From Pseudomonas taiwanensis (GTDB lineage Bacteria > Pseudomonadota > Gammaproteobacteria > Pseudomonadales > Pseudomonadaceae), in contig NZ_QJRF01000067.1 in NCBI RefSeq assembly GCF_013393345.1, forward strand, positions 186,001 through 250,000: a stretch of DNA of 64,000 nt. The letters run 5' to 3'. Below the pieces are notes generated by a model that saw only the letters and a list, made by a program, of their open reading frames with translations, was not told the origin of the DNA and made no database searches. Shown here piece by piece: positions 7,404-19,441 of this stretch (position 1 is the stretch's first letter; the number at the start of each line of letters is the position of its first letter). The position numbers and the translations under genes were made by a program.

Positions 7404-7539
7404 CGCGGCCCCTGAACTTCCTTGGGCATTTTCCTGCCTTACGCAATTGCACGGGCGTCAGTTCCGGCCCCATGCAGCCATGCCGACCGATACCTCTTTT
7501 TATAAAGCGTCGGGTGAGCAGGTTTAACGGAGAAAATCC

Positions 7540-7851
7540 ATGTACGCAGTTATCGTTACCGGCGGCAAGCAATACAAAGTCGCTGAAGGTGAATTCCTGA
7601 AAGTCGAGAAGCTCGAAGTCGCCACCGGCGAATCCGTGACTTTCGACCGCGTCCTGCTGATCGGCAATGGCGAAGACGTGAAAATCGGTGCTCCGGTTGT
7701 TGACGGTGCCAAAGTAGTCGCTGAAGTGGTCTCTCAAGGCCGTCACGACAAAGTGCGCATCATCAAGTTCCGCCGTCGTAAGCACCACATGAAGCGCCAG
7801 GGCCACCGCCAGTGGTTCACTGAAATCAAAATCACCGGCATCCAGGCCTAA
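7540..7851 (+). CDS. rplU: 50S ribosomal protein L21
   Basis: A 103-aa L21, a component of the large ribosomal subunit that contacts 23S rRNA. The N-terminus [20 protein letters not shown] and the basic C-terminal segment [22 protein letters not shown] are diagnostic. AACGGAGAAAATCC precedes the ATG. It is first in a two-gene operon with rpmA, 24 bp upstream of it. Confidence 0.98.
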   Translation: MYAVIVTGGKQYKVAEGEFLKVEKLEVATGESVTFDRVLLIGNGEDVKIGAPVVDGAKVVAEVVSQGRHDKVRIIKFRRRKHHMKRQGHRQWFTEIKITGIQA

Positions 7852-7875
7852 TTTCCTTTTTGGAGGATTTGACTC

Positions 7876-8133
7876 ATGGCACACAAAAAAGCTGGCGGTT
7901 CTACCCGCAACGGCCGCGACTCAGAAAGTAAACGCCTTGGCGTGAAGCTGTTCGGTGGCCAGGTTGTCAAAGCTGGCAACATCATCGTGCGTCAGCGCGG
8001 CACCAAGTTCCACGCCGGCGTCGGCGTTGGCCTGGGCAAGGATCACACCCTGTTCGCGAAAGTGGACGGCGTGATCAAGTTCGAGGTCAAAGGTGCTTTC
8101 GGCCGCAAGTACGTAAGCATCGTCGCAGCCTGA
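7876..8133 (+). CDS. rpmA: 50S ribosomal protein L27
   Basis: An 85-aa L27, whose N-terminal tail reaches the peptidyl transferase centre. The sequence begins [20 protein letters not shown] and contains the family signature [35 protein letters not shown] is the ribosome binding site. A strong terminator 15 bases after the stop closes the rplU-rpmA operon before obg. Confidence 0.98.
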   Translation: MAHKKAGGSTRNGRDSESKRLGVKLFGGQVVKAGNIIVRQRGTKFHAGVGVGLGKDHTLFAKVDGVIKFEVKGAFGRKYVSIVAA

Positions 8134-8148
8134 TTGCGACTTCGCTGG

Positions 8149-8177
8149 AAAAGCCCCGTCTTGCGACGGGGCTTTTT
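8149..8177 (+). terminator. Rho-independent terminator of rplU-rpmA
   Basis: AAAAGCCCCGTC-TTGC-GACGGGGCTTTTT, a perfect stem with a T-run. It has the AAGCC...GGCTTTT form that the miniature element targets elsewhere in the window, but here it is empty. Confidence 0.92.
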
Positions 8178-8207
8178 CGTTTCTGCTTCATGGAAACTCT
8201 GCATTGA

Positions 8208-9491
<1,284 letters not shown>

Positions 9492-9571
9492 TCCTGGCGC
9501 CACCCGGCGCTGTGGGATGTTCGCATGGCCGCGCGCCTTGCCGCGCGGCCTTCTAGCTAAGGTTGGACGAT

Positions 9572-10690
9572 ATGCGGGACAAGGTGACTGGCGCGCAGCG
9601 CTGGGTGGTGAAGATCGGTAGTGCTTTGCTCACGGCTGACGGTCGCGGGCTGGATCGTTCGGCGATGGCGATCTGGGTTGAGCAGATGGTGGCCTTGCGT
9701 GATGCGGGTGTGGAACTGGTGCTGGTGTCCTCCGGTGCTGTGGCGGCGGGTATGAGTCGCCTGGGGTGGCAGAGTCGCCCGAGCGCCGTTCACGAGCTGC
9801 AGGCTGCCGCTTCCGTAGGGCAGATGGGGCTGGTCCAGGCCTGGGAATCCAGTTTCGCCGAGCATGGTCGCCACACTGCGCAGATCCTGCTGACCCACGA
9901 TGATCTGTCCGATCGCAAGCGCTACCTGAACGCTCGCAGCACCCTGCGCACCCTGGTTGAGCTGGGTGCTATTCCGGTGATCAACGAGAACGACACCGTG
10001 GTTACCGACGAAATTCGTTTCGGTGACAACGACACCCTGGCTGCGCTGGTGGCCAACCTCGTGGAGGCGGACCTGCTGGTGATCCTTACGGATCGCGACG
10101 GTATGTTCGACGCCGACCCTCGTCACAATCCCGATGCCCAACTGATCTTCGAGGCGCGTGCCGATGACCCGGCGCTGGATGCTGTTGCCGGTGGTACCGG
10201 TGGTGCTCTGGGGCGGGGTGGTATGCAGACCAAGCTGCGCGCGGCGCGGCTGGCGGCACGCTCCGGTGCGCACACCGTGATTGTCGGTGGGCGGATCGAG
10301 CGGGTTCTGGATCGCCTCAAGTCTGGCGAGCGCCTGGGTACGCTGCTTGCGCCTGAGCGCGGCATGCTGGCGGCGCGCAAGCAGTGGCTGGCTGGCCATC
10401 TGCAGACCCGCGGCACCCTGGTGCTCGATGCGGGTGCGGTCAAGGCGCTCCGTGAAGATCGCAAGAGCCTGCTGCCGGTCGGTGTGAAGGCTGTGCAGGG
10501 TAGTTTCCGTCGCGGTGAGATGGTGGTTTGTGTCGGGCTGGATGGTGCGGAAATCGCCCGTGGCCTGGCCAACTACAGCGCCCTCGAGGCGCAGAAGATC
10601 ATCGGCCAATCGTCCGATCTCATCGAGAAGCTGTTGGGCTACGTCGACGAGCCGGAGCTGGTGCATCGGGATAACCTGGTCCTGGTTTGA
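9572..10690 (+). CDS. proB: Glutamate 5-kinase
   Basis: A 372-aa enzyme that phosphorylates glutamate in the first step of proline synthesis. The amino-acid kinase domain (about 1-260) shows [10 protein letters not shown] at the N-terminus, [24 protein letters not shown] and [14 protein letters not shown]-terminal PUA domain (about 280-360) contains [14 protein letters not shown] 9572 is preferred over an in-frame TTG at 9563 because it aligns with the family N-terminus and has AAGG at a suitable distance. It follows obg by 80 bp, the common obg-proB order. Confidence 0.95.
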   Translation: MRDKVTGAQRWVVKIGSALLTADGRGLDRSAMAIWVEQMVALRDAGVELVLVSSGAVAAGMSRLGWQSRPSAVHELQAAASVGQMGLVQAWESSFAEHGRHTAQILLTHDDLSDRKRYLNARSTLRTLVELGAIPVINENDTVVTDEIRFGDNDTLAALVANLVEADLLVILTDRDGMFDADPRHNPDAQLIFEARADDPALDAVAGGTGGALGRGGMQTKLRAARLAARSGAHTVIVGGRIERVLDRLKSGERLGTLLAPERGMLAARKQWLAGHLQTRGTLVLDAGAVKALREDRKSLLPVGVKAVQGSFRRGEMVVCVGLDGAEIARGLANYSALEAQKIIGQSSDLIEKLLGYVDEPELVHRDNLVLV

Positions 10691-10703
10691 GTTGGAGGGA
10701 CAG

Positions 10704-11168
10704 ATGCGACTGATCAAGGGAGTGGCGGCTGCGCTTCTGGCGATGCCGCTGGCGGTTGCTGCGGAGGAGATCGGCTCGGTCTCCACCGTGTTCAAGTGGA
10801 TGGGGCCGAACGACAAGATCACGGTCGAAGCATTCGATGATCCGAGGGTCGAGGGCGTGACCTGCTACCTGTCGCGAGCCAAGACTGGCGGAGTGAAAGG
10901 TGGCCTGGGATTGGCCGAGGATCGTGCCGAGGCGTCCATTGCTTGTCGCCAGGTGGGGCCTATCCGCTTCAATGGCGAGCTCAAGGATGGCGAAGAGGTA
11001 TTCAAGGAGCGTACGTCGCTGGTGTTCAAAGCCATGCAAGTCGTGCGCTTCTTCGATCGCAAGCGCAATACCCTGATCTATCTGGTCTACAGCGACCGCG
11101 TGATCGAGGGCAGTCCACAGAATGCCGTTACCGCGATCCCGATTGTTCCATGGCCGAACCGGCCTTGA
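10704..11168 (+). CDS. creA: CreA family exported protein
   Basis: A 154-aa CreA-family protein with a signal peptide ([20 protein letters not shown], cut before EEIG). The mature part has the family blocks [32 protein letters not shown] and [18 protein letters not shown]. The role of CreA is unresolved in the literature; it is a small periplasmic protein. It starts 13 bp after proB with the site GTTGGAGGGACAG, so the two are probably cotranscribed. Its terminator is split by copy 2 of the miniature element. Confidence 0.9.
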   Translation: MRLIKGVAAALLAMPLAVAAEEIGSVSTVFKWMGPNDKITVEAFDDPRVEGVTCYLSRAKTGGVKGGLGLAEDRAEASIACRQVGPIRFNGELKDGEEVFKERTSLVFKAMQVVRFFDRKRNTLIYLVYSDRVIEGSPQNAVTAIPIVPWPNRP

Positions 11169-11186
11169 GTTGATGCCAGAAAGCAG

Positions 11187-11411
11187 AAAGCCCGGAATTG
11201 CCGTAATGCTGTTCACATAAGAACGCCGCTAATCCCTCGCCGGGTGAGCGGCGTTCTTGGTTTCTGCAGCGGGGAAACGCTGTAGGAGCCAGCTTGCTGG
11301 CGAATGGGCGATATCCCGGAAAGCTTCGTGAGCAAGCTCGCTCCTACAACAACAGCGACACCTCGTTGGCGGGGCTAACTGAACAGCATTACGGAATTTC
11401 CGGGCTTTTTC
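11187..11411 (+). terminator. creA terminator split by a miniature element
   Basis: Without the insert the sequence is GAAAGCC-CGGAATTTCCG-GGCTTTTT, a normal intrinsic terminator 20-50 bp after creA. The two arms now lie about 190 bp apart around element copy 2. The duplicated 11-mer differs at one base (CGGAATTGCCG on the left, CGGAATTTCCG on the right). Confidence 0.7.
11204..11391 (-). mobile_element. IS4-end miniature element carrying a REPIN, copy 2
   Basis: A 188-bp copy in the opposite orientation to copies 1 and 3, about 98 percent identical to copy 1 (three substitutions by eye). It has the same 12-bp terminal inverted repeats (TAATGCTGTTCA/TGAACAGCATTA), the internal REPIN at 11282-11347 and the 12-bp-arm hairpin near 11219-11258. 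Flanking 11-bp direct repeats are at 11193-11203 and 11392-11402, with one mismatch. The slightly decayed duplication suggests this is an older insertion than copies 1 and 3. Confidence 0.85.
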
Positions 11412-11447
11412 ATGGCTGTAAATCCTGTTTCAGGAAATGCAGGCAAT

Positions 11448-11474
11448 AAAAAACCGGCCAGAAGGCCGGTTTTT
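11448..11474 (-). terminator. rpsT terminator
   Basis: AAAAAACCGGCC-AGAA-GGCCGGTTTTT, usable in both directions; it lies 15 bp beyond the rpsT stop. Confidence 0.88.
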
Positions 11475-11489
11475 CGCAAGAACTCAAGC

Positions 11490-11765
11490 TTAGGCAGCAG
11501 CTTGACCGAGCGCCTTGATGTGGGCGTTCAGGCGGCTCTTGTGACGAGCAGCTTTGTTCTTGTGGATGATGCCTTTGTCGGCCATGCGATCGATCACCGG
11601 TACAGCGGCGGTGAAAGCGGCTTGTGCCTTCGGCAGGTCTTTGGCGTCGATAGCCTTGACCACGTTCTTGATGTAGGTACGAACCATGGAGCGCAGGCTG
11701 GCGTTATGGCTACGACGCTTCTCAGCCTGTTTGGCGCGTTTTTTGGCAGAAGGTGTGTTGGCCAC
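11490..11765 (-). CDS. rpsT: 30S ribosomal protein S20
   Basis: A 91-aa S20 that binds 16S rRNA early in 30S assembly. The sequence [20 protein letters not shown] is unmistakable. The start is a GTG at 11765: it gives the conserved N-terminus, and GAGGAG lies seven bases before it. The TTG at 11771 is too close to that site. A non-AUG start is typical of rpsT and is linked to its autoregulation in E. coli. It is transcribed divergently from murJ. Confidence 0.96.
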   Translation of the reverse strand: MANTPSAKKRAKQAEKRRSHNASLRSMVRTYIKNVVKAIDAKDLPKAQAAFTAAVPVIDRMADKGIIHKNKAARHKSRLNAHIKALGQAAA

Positions 11766-11812
11766 CGTCAAGCTCCTCGAAACTGGGGAATTGAATCAAA
11801 TTAAGGCCGCGA

Positions 11813-11841
11813 ATCATGCCCACGTGATGTGGGCTTGTCAA
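11813..11841 (-). promoter_or_regulatory. Sigma-70 promoter of rpsT
   Basis: On the minus strand a consensus TTGACA (11836-11841) is followed after exactly 17 bases by CATGAT (11813-11818). The spacer contains the inverted repeat CCCAC/GTGGG, a possible operator or simple dyad. Confidence 0.6.
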
Positions 11842-11982
11842 GGGCGATCAGGCAGGTCGGGCGACGAGCGTGCGCTTTTCTTGCCGGATGCTTTTATCCC
11901 GCACGGACTCTACACTCGGCAGCCTCGATTGTCCCCTGGCAGCATTGCCGAAGGACCGCGCAACACCTGTCCGGACCCCTGA

Positions 11983-13518
11983 ATGAACCTGCTCAAGTCG
12001 CTGGCGGCCGTCAGCTCCATCACCATGCTTTCCCGCGTATTGGGCTTCGTGCGCGATACCATCGTCGCGCGCTATTTCGGCGCCGGCATGGCCACTGATG
12101 CCTTCTTCGTCGCGTTCAAGTTGCCCAACCTGCTGCGCCGAATCTTCGCCGAGGGGGCGTTCTCCCAGGCATTCGTCCCGATCCTGGCGGAATACAAGAC
12201 CCAGCAGGGCGAAGAGGCGACTCGCACGTTCATCGCCTATATCTCCGGCCTCCTGACCCTGGTACTGGCGTTGGTGACCCTGCTCGGTGTGCTCGCGGCG
12301 CCGTGGGTGATCTGGGTGACCGCCCCGGGTTTTGCCGATACCCCTGAGAAGTTCGCCCTGACCACTGACCTGCTGCGGGTGACTTTTCCGTACATTTTCC
12401 TGATTTCGTTGTCATCGCTGGCGGGAGCGATCCTCAACACCTGGAACCGTTACGCGGTGCCGGCCTTCGTGCCGACCCTGCTGAACGTCAGCATGATTGT
12501 CTTTTCGCTCTTCCTGATTCCCTATTTCGATCCGCCGATCATGGCCCTCGGCTGGGCGACGCTTGTCGGTGGCTTGGCACAACTGCTCTACCAATTACCG
12601 TCACTCAAGCGCATCGGCATGCTCGTGCTGCCTCGCCTGAACCTGCGCGATACCGGGGTCTGGCGTGTGCTCAAGCAGATGGGGCCGGCGATTTTCGGGG
12701 TTTCCGTGGGGCAGATCTCGCTCATCATCAACACCATCTTCGCCTCGTTCCTGGCGGCGGGGTCGGTGTCCTGGATGTACTACGCCGACCGCCTGATGGA
12801 GTTGCCGTCCGGTGTGCTCGGCGTCGCCTTGGGCACCATCCTGCTGCCATCCCTGGCCAAGACGTACGCCAGTGATGACCGCCATGCGTACTCGCAGCTG
12901 CTCGATTGGGGCCTGCGGCTGTGCTTCCTGCTGGTACTGCCTTGCACCCTGGCCCTGGCGCTGCTCGCCGAGCCGCTGACAGTGGCGCTGTTCCAGTACG
13001 GGAAGTTCACCGCCACCGACGCGCTGATGACCCAGCGCGCCTTGATCGCTTACGCCGTGGGCCTCCTCGGGATAATCCTGGTCAAGGTGCTGGCTCCTGG
13101 TTTCTACGCGCGGCAGAACATTCGCACGCCGGTGAGGATCGCCCTGTTCACACTCATCGCCACCCAGTTGATGAACCTTGTCTTCGTCTTCCCGCTGCGC
13201 CATGCCGGATTGGCCCTGGCGATCAGCCTGGCAGCTTGCATGAATGCCGGGCTGCTCTATTGGCAGCTGCGCAAGCAGCAGCTCTTCCAGCCGCAGCCGG
13301 GCTGGGGGAAATTCCTGGCAAAGCTCGTTCTGGCGGTACTGGCGATGTGCGCTGTCCTGCTCGGCGTGATGTACCTGCTGCCCGCATGGGAGCAGGGAGG
13401 AATGGCCGAACGGTTGCTGCGCCTGGCCGTTCTCGTGGGTGCCGGTGTGATCACCTATTTCGGCGTGCTGGCGCTGCTGGGTTTCCGCCTTCGCGACTTC
13501 GCCCGGCGGGCGGTGTAG
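11983..13518 (+). CDS. murJ: Lipid II flippase MurJ
   Basis: A 511-aa polytopic inner-membrane protein (MviN/MurJ, MOP superfamily, about 14 transmembrane helices) that flips lipid II for peptidoglycan synthesis. The family N-terminus [20 protein letters not shown] and the block [29 protein letters not shown] (split: [13 protein letters not shown], then ATDAFFVAF) are visible, as is [20 protein letters not shown]. It is divergent from rpsT and upstream of ribF, the usual order. Confidence 0.95.
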   Translation: MNLLKSLAAVSSITMLSRVLGFVRDTIVARYFGAGMATDAFFVAFKLPNLLRRIFAEGAFSQAFVPILAEYKTQQGEEATRTFIAYISGLLTLVLALVTLLGVLAAPWVIWVTAPGFADTPEKFALTTDLLRVTFPYIFLISLSSLAGAILNTWNRYAVPAFVPTLLNVSMIVFSLFLIPYFDPPIMALGWATLVGGLAQLLYQLPSLKRIGMLVLPRLNLRDTGVWRVLKQMGPAIFGVSVGQISLIINTIFASFLAAGSVSWMYYADRLMELPSGVLGVALGTILLPSLAKTYASDDRHAYSQLLDWGLRLCFLLVLPCTLALALLAEPLTVALFQYGKFTATDALMTQRALIAYAVGLLGIILVKVLAPGFYARQNIRTPVRIALFTLIATQLMNLVFVFPLRHAGLALAISLAACMNAGLLYWQLRKQQLFQPQPGWGKFLAKLVLAVLAMCAVLLGVMYLLPAWEQGGMAERLLRLAVLVGAGVITYFGVLALLGFRLRDFARRAV

Positions 13519-13571
13519 TTCGCCGAGCTGCGACTCGTCGCCGCTTGTCGTGGTGACGGGTCTGTAGCGCC

Positions 13572-13600
13572 TGTTGTCCAGCCTCGGCTGTGCGTATAAT
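13572..13600 (+). promoter_or_regulatory. Sigma-70 promoter of the ribF-ileS-lspA operon
   Basis: A perfect TATAAT at 13595-13600 lies 29 bp before the ribF start. A -35 of TGTTGT (13572-13577, 17-bp spacing) or TTGTCC (13574-13579, 15-bp) is upstream. Confidence 0.55.
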
Positions 13601-13628
13601 CGACCACTTTGTGAACAAGACTTGTGCT

Positions 13629-14567
13629 ATGCAGCTGGTTCGAGGTTTACACAACCTGCGGCCCCACCATCGGGGCTGCGTCGCCACCATCGGCAATTTC
13701 GACGGCGTGCACCGCGGCCACCAGGCCATTCTCAAGCGGTTGCGCGAGCGTGCGGCTGAGCTGGGTTTGCCTACTTGCGTGGTGATTTTCGAGCCGCAGC
13801 CGCGCGAATATTTCGGCCCTGACACCGCTCCAGTACGTCTGACGCGGCTACGCGACAAGCTTGAGCTGCTGGCCCGCGAAGGGGTGGACCGGGTGCTCTG
13901 CCTGGCCTTCAATGACCGCCTGCGTGAACTCAGCGCCGCCGAGTTCGTGCATGCCGTGCTGGTGGAAGGACTGGGCGCCAAGCACCTGGAGATCGGTGAC
14001 GATTTCCGCTTTGGCTGCGACCGCGCCGGAGACTTCGATTTCCTGCTGCAGGCCGGCGAAGCGGAAGGTTTCAGTGTCGAAGCCGCGGCAACCGTCGAGC
14101 TGGATGGCTTGCGGGTCAGCAGCACCCGCGTGCGCCAGGCCCTGGCCGAAGGTGACTTCGTGCTTGCGGAGCGGCTGCTGGGGCGTCCTTTCACCATTAC
14201 CGGCCGAGTGCTGCACGGGCAGAAGCTCGGTCGCCAGCTGGGTACCCCGACCGCCAACGTGCAACTCAAACGCCGCCGCGTCCCGCTCAACGGGGTGTAC
14301 CTGGTCAGCGTGGAGCTGGAAGGCCGGCAACTGCCCGGCGTTGCGAACATCGGCGTGCGCCCCAGCGTGAAGGGCGATGGACGCGCCCATCTGGAGGTCC
14401 ATCTGCTGGGCTATTCCGCCGACCTCTACGACCGGCGGATCAGCGTGACCTTCCACCACAAGCTGCGTGATGAGCAGCGTTTTGCCTCCCTGGAGGCGTT
14501 GAAGTCGGCGATCGATGCGGATGTCGCTGCCGCCCGTGCCTATTGGCAGGGTACTCAATCAAATTGA
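13629..14567 (+). CDS. ribF: Bifunctional riboflavin kinase / FAD synthetase
   Basis: A 312-aa enzyme making FMN and then FAD from riboflavin. The N-terminal adenylyltransferase domain has [17 protein letters not shown] (HxGH-type motif) and [14 protein letters not shown] (ISSTxxR). The C-terminal flavokinase domain has [13 protein letters not shown] and the GVYLV strand. ATG 13629 ([12 protein letters not shown]) is the conserved start; the upstream in-frame start at 13590 would overlap the promoter -10. It is followed after 16 bp by ileS. Confidence 0.95.
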   Translation: MQLVRGLHNLRPHHRGCVATIGNFDGVHRGHQAILKRLRERAAELGLPTCVVIFEPQPREYFGPDTAPVRLTRLRDKLELLAREGVDRVLCLAFNDRLRELSAAEFVHAVLVEGLGAKHLEIGDDFRFGCDRAGDFDFLLQAGEAEGFSVEAAATVELDGLRVSSTRVRQALAEGDFVLAERLLGRPFTITGRVLHGQKLGRQLGTPTANVQLKRRRVPLNGVYLVSVELEGRQLPGVANIGVRPSVKGDGRAHLEVHLLGYSADLYDRRISVTFHHKLRDEQRFASLEALKSAIDADVAAARAYWQGTQSN

Positions 14568-14583
14568 AGAGCCTGGACTTGAA

Positions 14584-17418
14584 ATGACCGATTACAAAGC
14601 GACCCTGAACCTGCCCGAGACGGCATTCCCGATGAAGGCCGGTCTGCCCCAGCGCGAGCCGGAACTGCTGCAGCGCTGGAACAGCATCGACCTGTACGGA
14701 AAGCTGCGGCAGATCGGCGAAGGTCGCCCGAGGTTCGTCCTGCACGATGGCCCGCCCTACGCCAACGGCAGCATTCACATCGGTCACGCGGTCAACAAGA
14801 TCCTCAAGGACATCATCGTTCGCTCCAAGACCCTGGCGGGCTACGACGCGCCCTATGTTCCGGGCTGGGATTGCCACGGCCTGCCCATCGAGCACAAGGT
14901 CGAGACCACCCACGGCAAGAACCTGCCCGCGGACAAGACCCGGGAGCTGTGCCGTGCCTACGCCTCGGAGCAGATCGAAGGCCAGAAAGCCGATTTCATC
15001 CGCCTCGGTGTACTGGGCGACTGGGGCAATCCCTACAAGACCATGGCCTTCGGTAACGAGGCTGGCGAAATCCGTGCACTGGCCGAAATGGTCAAGCAGG
15101 GCTTCGTGTTCAAGGGCCTGAAGCCGGTGAACTGGTGCTTCGACTGCGCTTCTGCCCTGGCTGAGGCGGAAGTCGAATATGCCGATAAGAAGTCCGACGC
15201 CATCGACGTCGCCTTCGCCATTGAAGATGCCGACAAGCTGGCTGCCGCCTTCGGCCTGCCGAGCCTGGCCAAACCTGCTGCCATCGTCATCTGGACCACC
15301 ACCCCCTGGACCATCCCGGCCAACCAGGCGCTGAACGTTCACCCCGAGTTCAACTATGCGCTGGTGGATACCGGCGCGCGCCTGCTGGTTCTGGCTGAAG
15401 AGCTGGTGGAATCCTGCCTGCAGCGCTACGGCCTGGAAGGCCAGGTCATCGCCACCGCCAAGGGCGAGTCGCTGGACCAGATCCGCTTCCGCCACCCGTT
15501 CTACGAGCGTCTGTCGCCCGTCTACCTGGCCGAGTACGTCGAGCTGGGCGCCGGCACCGGCATCGTTCACTCCGCGCCGGCCTACGGCGAGGACGACTTC
15601 CGTACCTGCAAGCAGTACGGGATGAGTAACGACGACATCCTAAGCCCGGTGCAGAGCAACGGTGTCTACGTTCAGGACCTGCCGTTCTTTGGCGGCCAGT
15701 TCATCTGGAAAGCCAATCCGGCCATCGTCGCCAAACTGGAAGAAGTGGGTGCGTTGCTCAAGCACGAATCCATCAGCCACAGCTACATGCACTGCTGGCG
15801 TCACAAGACCCCGCTGATCTACCGCGCCACCGCGCAGTGGTTCGTCGGCATGGACAAGCAGCCGGAGCAGGGCGCCACCCTGCGCGAGCGTGCGCTGACC
15901 GCTATCGAACAGACCGAATTCGTTCCGGGTTGGGGCCAGGCGCGCCTGCACGGCATGATCGCCGGCCGTCCTGACTGGTGCATCTCCCGCCAGCGCAACT
16001 GGGGCGTACCGATTCCGTTCTTCCTGCACAAGGCCACCGGCGACCTGCACCCGCGCACCGTCGAGCTGATGGAGCAGGTTGCCCTACGCGTCGAGCAGGA
16101 AGGCATCGAAGCCTGGTTCAAGCTGGATGCCGCCGAACTGCTCGGCGATGAGGCCGGCCAGTACGACAAGATCAGCGACACCCTGGACGTCTGGTTCGAC
16201 TCGGGCACCACGCACTGGCACGTCCTGCGCGGCTCCCATGCCGAGTTGGGCCATGCCAGCGGTCCGGCTGCCGACCTCTACCTGGAAGGTTCCGACCAGC
16301 ACCGTGGCTGGTTCCATTCTTCCTTGCTGACCGGCTGCGCCATCGACGGACACGCACCTTACCGCCAACTGCTGACCCACGGCTTCACCGTGGACGAAAG
16401 CGGCCGCAAGATGTCCAAATCCCTGGGTAACGTCATCGCTCCGCAGCAAGTGACCGACAGCCTCGGCGCCGACATCCTGCGCCTGTGGGTATCGGCTACC
16501 GACTACTCCGGTGAGATGGCGGTTTCCCAGCAGATCCTCCAGCGCAGCGCCGATGCTTACCGCCGCATCCGTAACACTGCGCGTTTCCTGTTGGCCAACC
16601 TGAACGGCTTCGACCCGGTCAAGGATCTGCTGCCCGCAGAAGACATGCTGGCCCTCGACCGTTGGGCCGTGGACCGCGCCCTGCTGCTGCAGCGCGAACT
16701 GGAAGAAGCCTACGGCGAGTACCGTTTCTGGAACGTCTACTCGAAAGTGCACAATTTCTGCGTGCAGGAACTGGGCGGCTTCTACCTCGACATCATCAAG
16801 GACCGCCAGTACACCACCGCCGCTGACAGCGTGCCGCGCCGTTCCTGCCAGACCGCACTGTTCCACATCGCCGAAGCCCTCGTGCGCTGGATTGCGCCGA
16901 TCCTGGCCTTCACCGCCGAGGAAATCTGGCAATTCCTGCCGGGCGAGCGTAACGAGTCCGTCATGCTCAACACCTGGTACCAAGGCCTGTCCGAGCTGCC
17001 GGAAGGCACCGAACTGGACCGCGAATTCTGGGAGCAGGTCATGGCCGTCAAGGCCTCGGTCAACAAGGAACTGGAAAACCTGCGCAGCAACAAGGCGATT
17101 GGCGGCAACCTGCAGGCTGAAGTCACCCTGTTCGCTGAAGACGCCCTGGTGGCGAGCCTGGCCAAGCTGGGCAACGAACTGCGCTTCGTGCTGATCACTT
17201 CTGCTGCTGACGTCCAGCCCCTGGCCAATGCCCCGGCCGATGCCGTGGATACCGAAGTCGCCGGCCTCAAGCTGAAAATACACAAATCCGTCCACACCAA
17301 GTGCGGCCGTTGCTGGCATCACCGCGCCGATGTTGGTCAGTTCGTGAAGCACCCGGAGCTGTGTGGCCGTTGCGTCGACAACATCGATGGGGCCGGCGAG
17401 GTTCGTCACTATGCCTAA
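14584..17418 (+). CDS. ileS: Isoleucyl-tRNA synthetase
   Basis: A 944-aa class I synthetase that charges tRNA-Ile. The HIGH motif is in [16 protein letters not shown] and KMSKS in [10 protein letters not shown]. The editing domain (about 200-390) includes [18 protein letters not shown]. The C-terminal zinc site has CGRCWHHR and [11 protein letters not shown] 14584 ([20 protein letters not shown]) is the family start; the longer in-frame ORF from 14515 overlaps ribF and is not used. It overlaps lspA by 8 bp, so the two are translationally coupled. Confidence 0.98.
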   Translation: MTDYKATLNLPETAFPMKAGLPQREPELLQRWNSIDLYGKLRQIGEGRPRFVLHDGPPYANGSIHIGHAVNKILKDIIVRSKTLAGYDAPYVPGWDCHGLPIEHKVETTHGKNLPADKTRELCRAYASEQIEGQKADFIRLGVLGDWGNPYKTMAFGNEAGEIRALAEMVKQGFVFKGLKPVNWCFDCASALAEAEVEYADKKSDAIDVAFAIEDADKLAAAFGLPSLAKPAAIVIWTTTPWTIPANQALNVHPEFNYALVDTGARLLVLAEELVESCLQRYGLEGQVIATAKGESLDQIRFRHPFYERLSPVYLAEYVELGAGTGIVHSAPAYGEDDFRTCKQYGMSNDDILSPVQSNGVYVQDLPFFGGQFIWKANPAIVAKLEEVGALLKHESISHSYMHCWRHKTPLIYRATAQWFVGMDKQPEQGATLRERALTAIEQTEFVPGWGQARLHGMIAGRPDWCISRQRNWGVPIPFFLHKATGDLHPRTVELMEQVALRVEQEGIEAWFKLDAAELLGDEAGQYDKISDTLDVWFDSGTTHWHVLRGSHAELGHASGPAADLYLEGSDQHRGWFHSSLLTGCAIDGHAPYRQLLTHGFTVDESGRKMSKSLGNVIAPQQVTDSLGADILRLWVSATDYSGEMAVSQQILQRSADAYRRIRNTARFLLANLNGFDPVKDLLPAEDMLALDRWAVDRALLLQRELEEAYGEYRFWNVYSKVHNFCVQELGGFYLDIIKDRQYTTAADSVPRRSCQTALFHIAEALVRWIAPILAFTAEEIWQFLPGERNESVMLNTWYQGLSELPEGTELDREFWEQVMAVKASVNKELENLRSNKAIGGNLQAEVTLFAEDALVASLAKLGNELRFVLITSAADVQPLANAPADAVDTEVAGLKLKIHKSVHTKCGRCWHHRADVGQFVKHPELCGRCVDNIDGAGEVRHYA

Positions 17419-17914
17419 GGCATACGGCCGTCTCGGCTGGCTGTGGCTGACCGCCCTGGTGTTCATACTGGATCAGGTGAGCAAGTGGTTCTTCGAAACC
17501 GAGCTCAACCTCTACCAGCAGATCGTGGTCATTCCCGACTACTTCAGCTGGACCCTGGCGTACAACACCGGCGCGGCCTTCAGCTTCCTCGCCGATAGCT
17601 CTGGCTGGCAGCGCTGGCTGTTCGCGTTGATCGCCCTGGTCGTGAGCGGCGTGCTGGTGGTCTGGCTTAAGCGCCTGAAGCCTGAAGAAACCTGGCTGGC
17701 CATTGCGCTGGCCCTGGTTCTGGGCGGTGCCCTCGGCAACCTCTACGACCGCGTGGTGCTTGGCCACGTGGTCGATTTCATCCTGGTGCATTGGCAGAAC
17801 CGCTGGTACTTCCCGGCGTTCAACCTGGCCGATAGCGCCATCACCGTCGGCGCCGTGATGCTGGCGCTGGATATGTTCAAAGCGAAGAAGTCCGGAGAAC
17901 CTGCCCATGACTGA
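17411..17914 (+). CDS. lspA: Lipoprotein signal peptidase (signal peptidase II)
   Basis: A 167-aa aspartic protease of the inner membrane that cleaves prolipoprotein signal peptides. Four transmembrane helices are visible. The catalytic Asp residues lie in [14 protein letters not shown] (Asp122) and FNLADSAI (Asp141), and the family stretch [10 protein letters not shown] is at 51-60. ATG 17411 lies inside the ileS 3' end (8-bp overlap). Its own stop overlaps fkpB by 8 bp. Confidence 0.97.
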   Translation: MPKAYGRLGWLWLTALVFILDQVSKWFFETELNLYQQIVVIPDYFSWTLAYNTGAAFSFLADSSGWQRWLFALIALVVSGVLVVWLKRLKPEETWLAIALALVLGGALGNLYDRVVLGHVVDFILVHWQNRWYFPAFNLADSAITVGAVMLALDMFKAKKSGEPAHD

Positions 17915-18344
17915 ACATCGCATAGGGCCGGACATGGAGGTCACCCTGCATTTCGCCATCAAGCTGGATAACGGCGACGTGGTGGACAGCACCTTCGAGA
18001 AGAAGCCGGCCACCTTCAAAGTAGGCGACGGTAACCTGTTGCCTGGCTTCGAAAGCCTGCTATTCGGACTCAAGAGCGGCGACAAGCGCGTCCTCGCCGT
18101 CGAGCCGGAGCAGGGATTTGGCCAGCACAATCCGCAGAACGTGCAGGTGATGCCCCGTGGCAACTTCCAGGACATGGAGCTTTCCGAAGGCCTGCTGATC
18201 ATCTTCAATGACGCGGCCAACGCCGAGTTGCCTGGGGTGGTCAAGCTGGTCGACGACACGCATGTGACCATCGACTTCAATCACCCATTGGCCGGCAAGC
18301 CTCTCGCCTTCGAGGTGGAGATCCTGTCGGTTCGCCCTATCTGA
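17907..18344 (+). CDS. fkpB: FKBP-type peptidyl-prolyl isomerase, SlpA type
   Basis: A 145-aa SlpA/FkpB-like isomerase-chaperone. The FKBP domain is split by an insert-in-flap domain. Motifs are [39 protein letters not shown] and [20 protein letters not shown], the last being the typical SlyD/SlpA ending. It lacks the His-rich metal-binding tail of SlyD. It is cotranscribed with ileS-lspA, and its start overlaps the lspA stop. Confidence 0.92.
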   Translation: MTEHRIGPDMEVTLHFAIKLDNGDVVDSTFEKKPATFKVGDGNLLPGFESLLFGLKSGDKRVLAVEPEQGFGQHNPQNVQVMPRGNFQDMELSEGLLIIFNDAANAELPGVVKLVDDTHVTIDFNHPLAGKPLAFEVEILSVRPI

Positions 18345-18438
18345 TGGGGGCGGGACACCTGTTGGAGCGAGGGGGACGCCGAGTTCTTGCTCGCGAATGG
18401 GCGATTCCCGGCTGCGACGGCTGCACGAGGTAAACAGC

Positions 18439-19383
18439 ATGCAAATCAAACTCGCCAATCCGCGCGGCTTCTGCGCCGGCGTCGATCGCGCCATCGAGAT
18501 CGTCAACCGCGCGCTGGAAGTCTTCGGTCCGCCGATCTACGTGCGCCATGAAGTGGTGCACAACAAGTTCGTGGTCGAGGACCTGCGCGCCCGTGGCGCG
18601 GTCTTCGTCGAAGAACTGGATCAGGTGCCGGACAACGTCATCGTCATCTTCAGCGCCCACGGCGTTTCCCAGGCCGTGCGCCAGGAAGCCGACCGCCGCG
18701 GCCTGAAGGTGTTCGATGCCACGTGCCCGCTGGTGACCAAGGTGCACATGGAAGTCGCACGCTACAGCCGTGACGGCCGCGAATGCATCCTGATTGGCCA
18801 CGCCGGTCACCCCGAAGTGGAAGGCACCATGGGGCAGTACGACGCCAGCAATGGCGGCGCGATCTACCTGGTGGAGGACGAAACGGACGTGGAACGCCTG
18901 CAGGTCCGCAATCCAGAGGCGTTGTCCTTCGTGACCCAGACCACCCTGTCCATGGACGACACCAGCCGCGTCATCGACGCGCTTCGCGCCAAGTTCCCGA
19001 GCATCGGCGGCCCGCGCAAGGACGACATCTGCTACGCCACCCAGAACCGCCAGGATGCGGTGAAGCAATTGGCTCACGAGAGCGATGTCGTCCTGGTGGT
19101 CGGCAGCCCCAACAGTTCCAACTCCAACCGCCTGCGCGAATTGGCCGAGCGCCTGAACACCCCGGCCTACCTGATCGACGGTGCCGAAGACCTCAAACGC
19201 GAGTGGTTCGAGAACGCGCAGCGAGTGGGCATCACTGCCGGGGCATCCGCCCCTGAAGTACTGGTGCAAGGCGTGATCGACCAGCTCCGGGAGTGGGGCG
19301 CAGAGTTAGCCGTCGAACTGGATGGCCGGCCGGAGAATGTGACGTTCTCGATGCCGAAGGAGTTGAGGGTGAAGGCGGTTTGA
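18439..19383 (+). CDS. ispH: 4-hydroxy-3-methylbut-2-enyl diphosphate reductase
   Basis: A 314-aa Fe-S enzyme performing the last step of the non-mevalonate isoprenoid pathway. The cluster ligands lie in [11 protein letters not shown] (Cys12), [11 protein letters not shown] (about Cys96) and [11 protein letters not shown] (about Cys197). The signatures HGVSQAVR and [13 protein letters not shown] are present. ATG 18439 ([15 protein letters not shown]) is the family start. It follows fkpB after 94 bp that contain a degenerate REP-like sequence and ends at a strong terminator before the convergent pilE. Confidence 0.97.
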   Translation: MQIKLANPRGFCAGVDRAIEIVNRALEVFGPPIYVRHEVVHNKFVVEDLRARGAVFVEELDQVPDNVIVIFSAHGVSQAVRQEADRRGLKVFDATCPLVTKVHMEVARYSRDGRECILIGHAGHPEVEGTMGQYDASNGGAIYLVEDETDVERLQVRNPEALSFVTQTTLSMDDTSRVIDALRAKFPSIGGPRKDDICYATQNRQDAVKQLAHESDVVLVVGSPNSSNSNRLRELAERLNTPAYLIDGAEDLKREWFENAQRVGITAGASAPEVLVQGVIDQLREWGAELAVELDGRPENVTFSMPKELRVKAV

Positions 19384-19399
19384 GTCTTTGCTGCTGAAT

Positions 19400-19428
19400 A
19401 AAAAACGGGGCCTGATGGCCCCGTTTTT
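19400..19428. terminator. Bidirectional terminator between ispH and pilE
   Basis: AAAAAACGGGGCC-TGAT-GGCCCCGTTTTT with a T-run on each strand. It serves convergent ispH (+) and the minor-pilin operon (-). Confidence 0.92.
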
Positions 19429-19441
19429 GTTTTTCATAAGG

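Noticed and set aside
18352-18410. A REP-like sequence between fkpB and ispH (GTTGGAGCGAG...TTGCTCGCGAA)
   Set aside because: Too degenerate and without a full palindrome to call as a REP; noted only as a likely relic.
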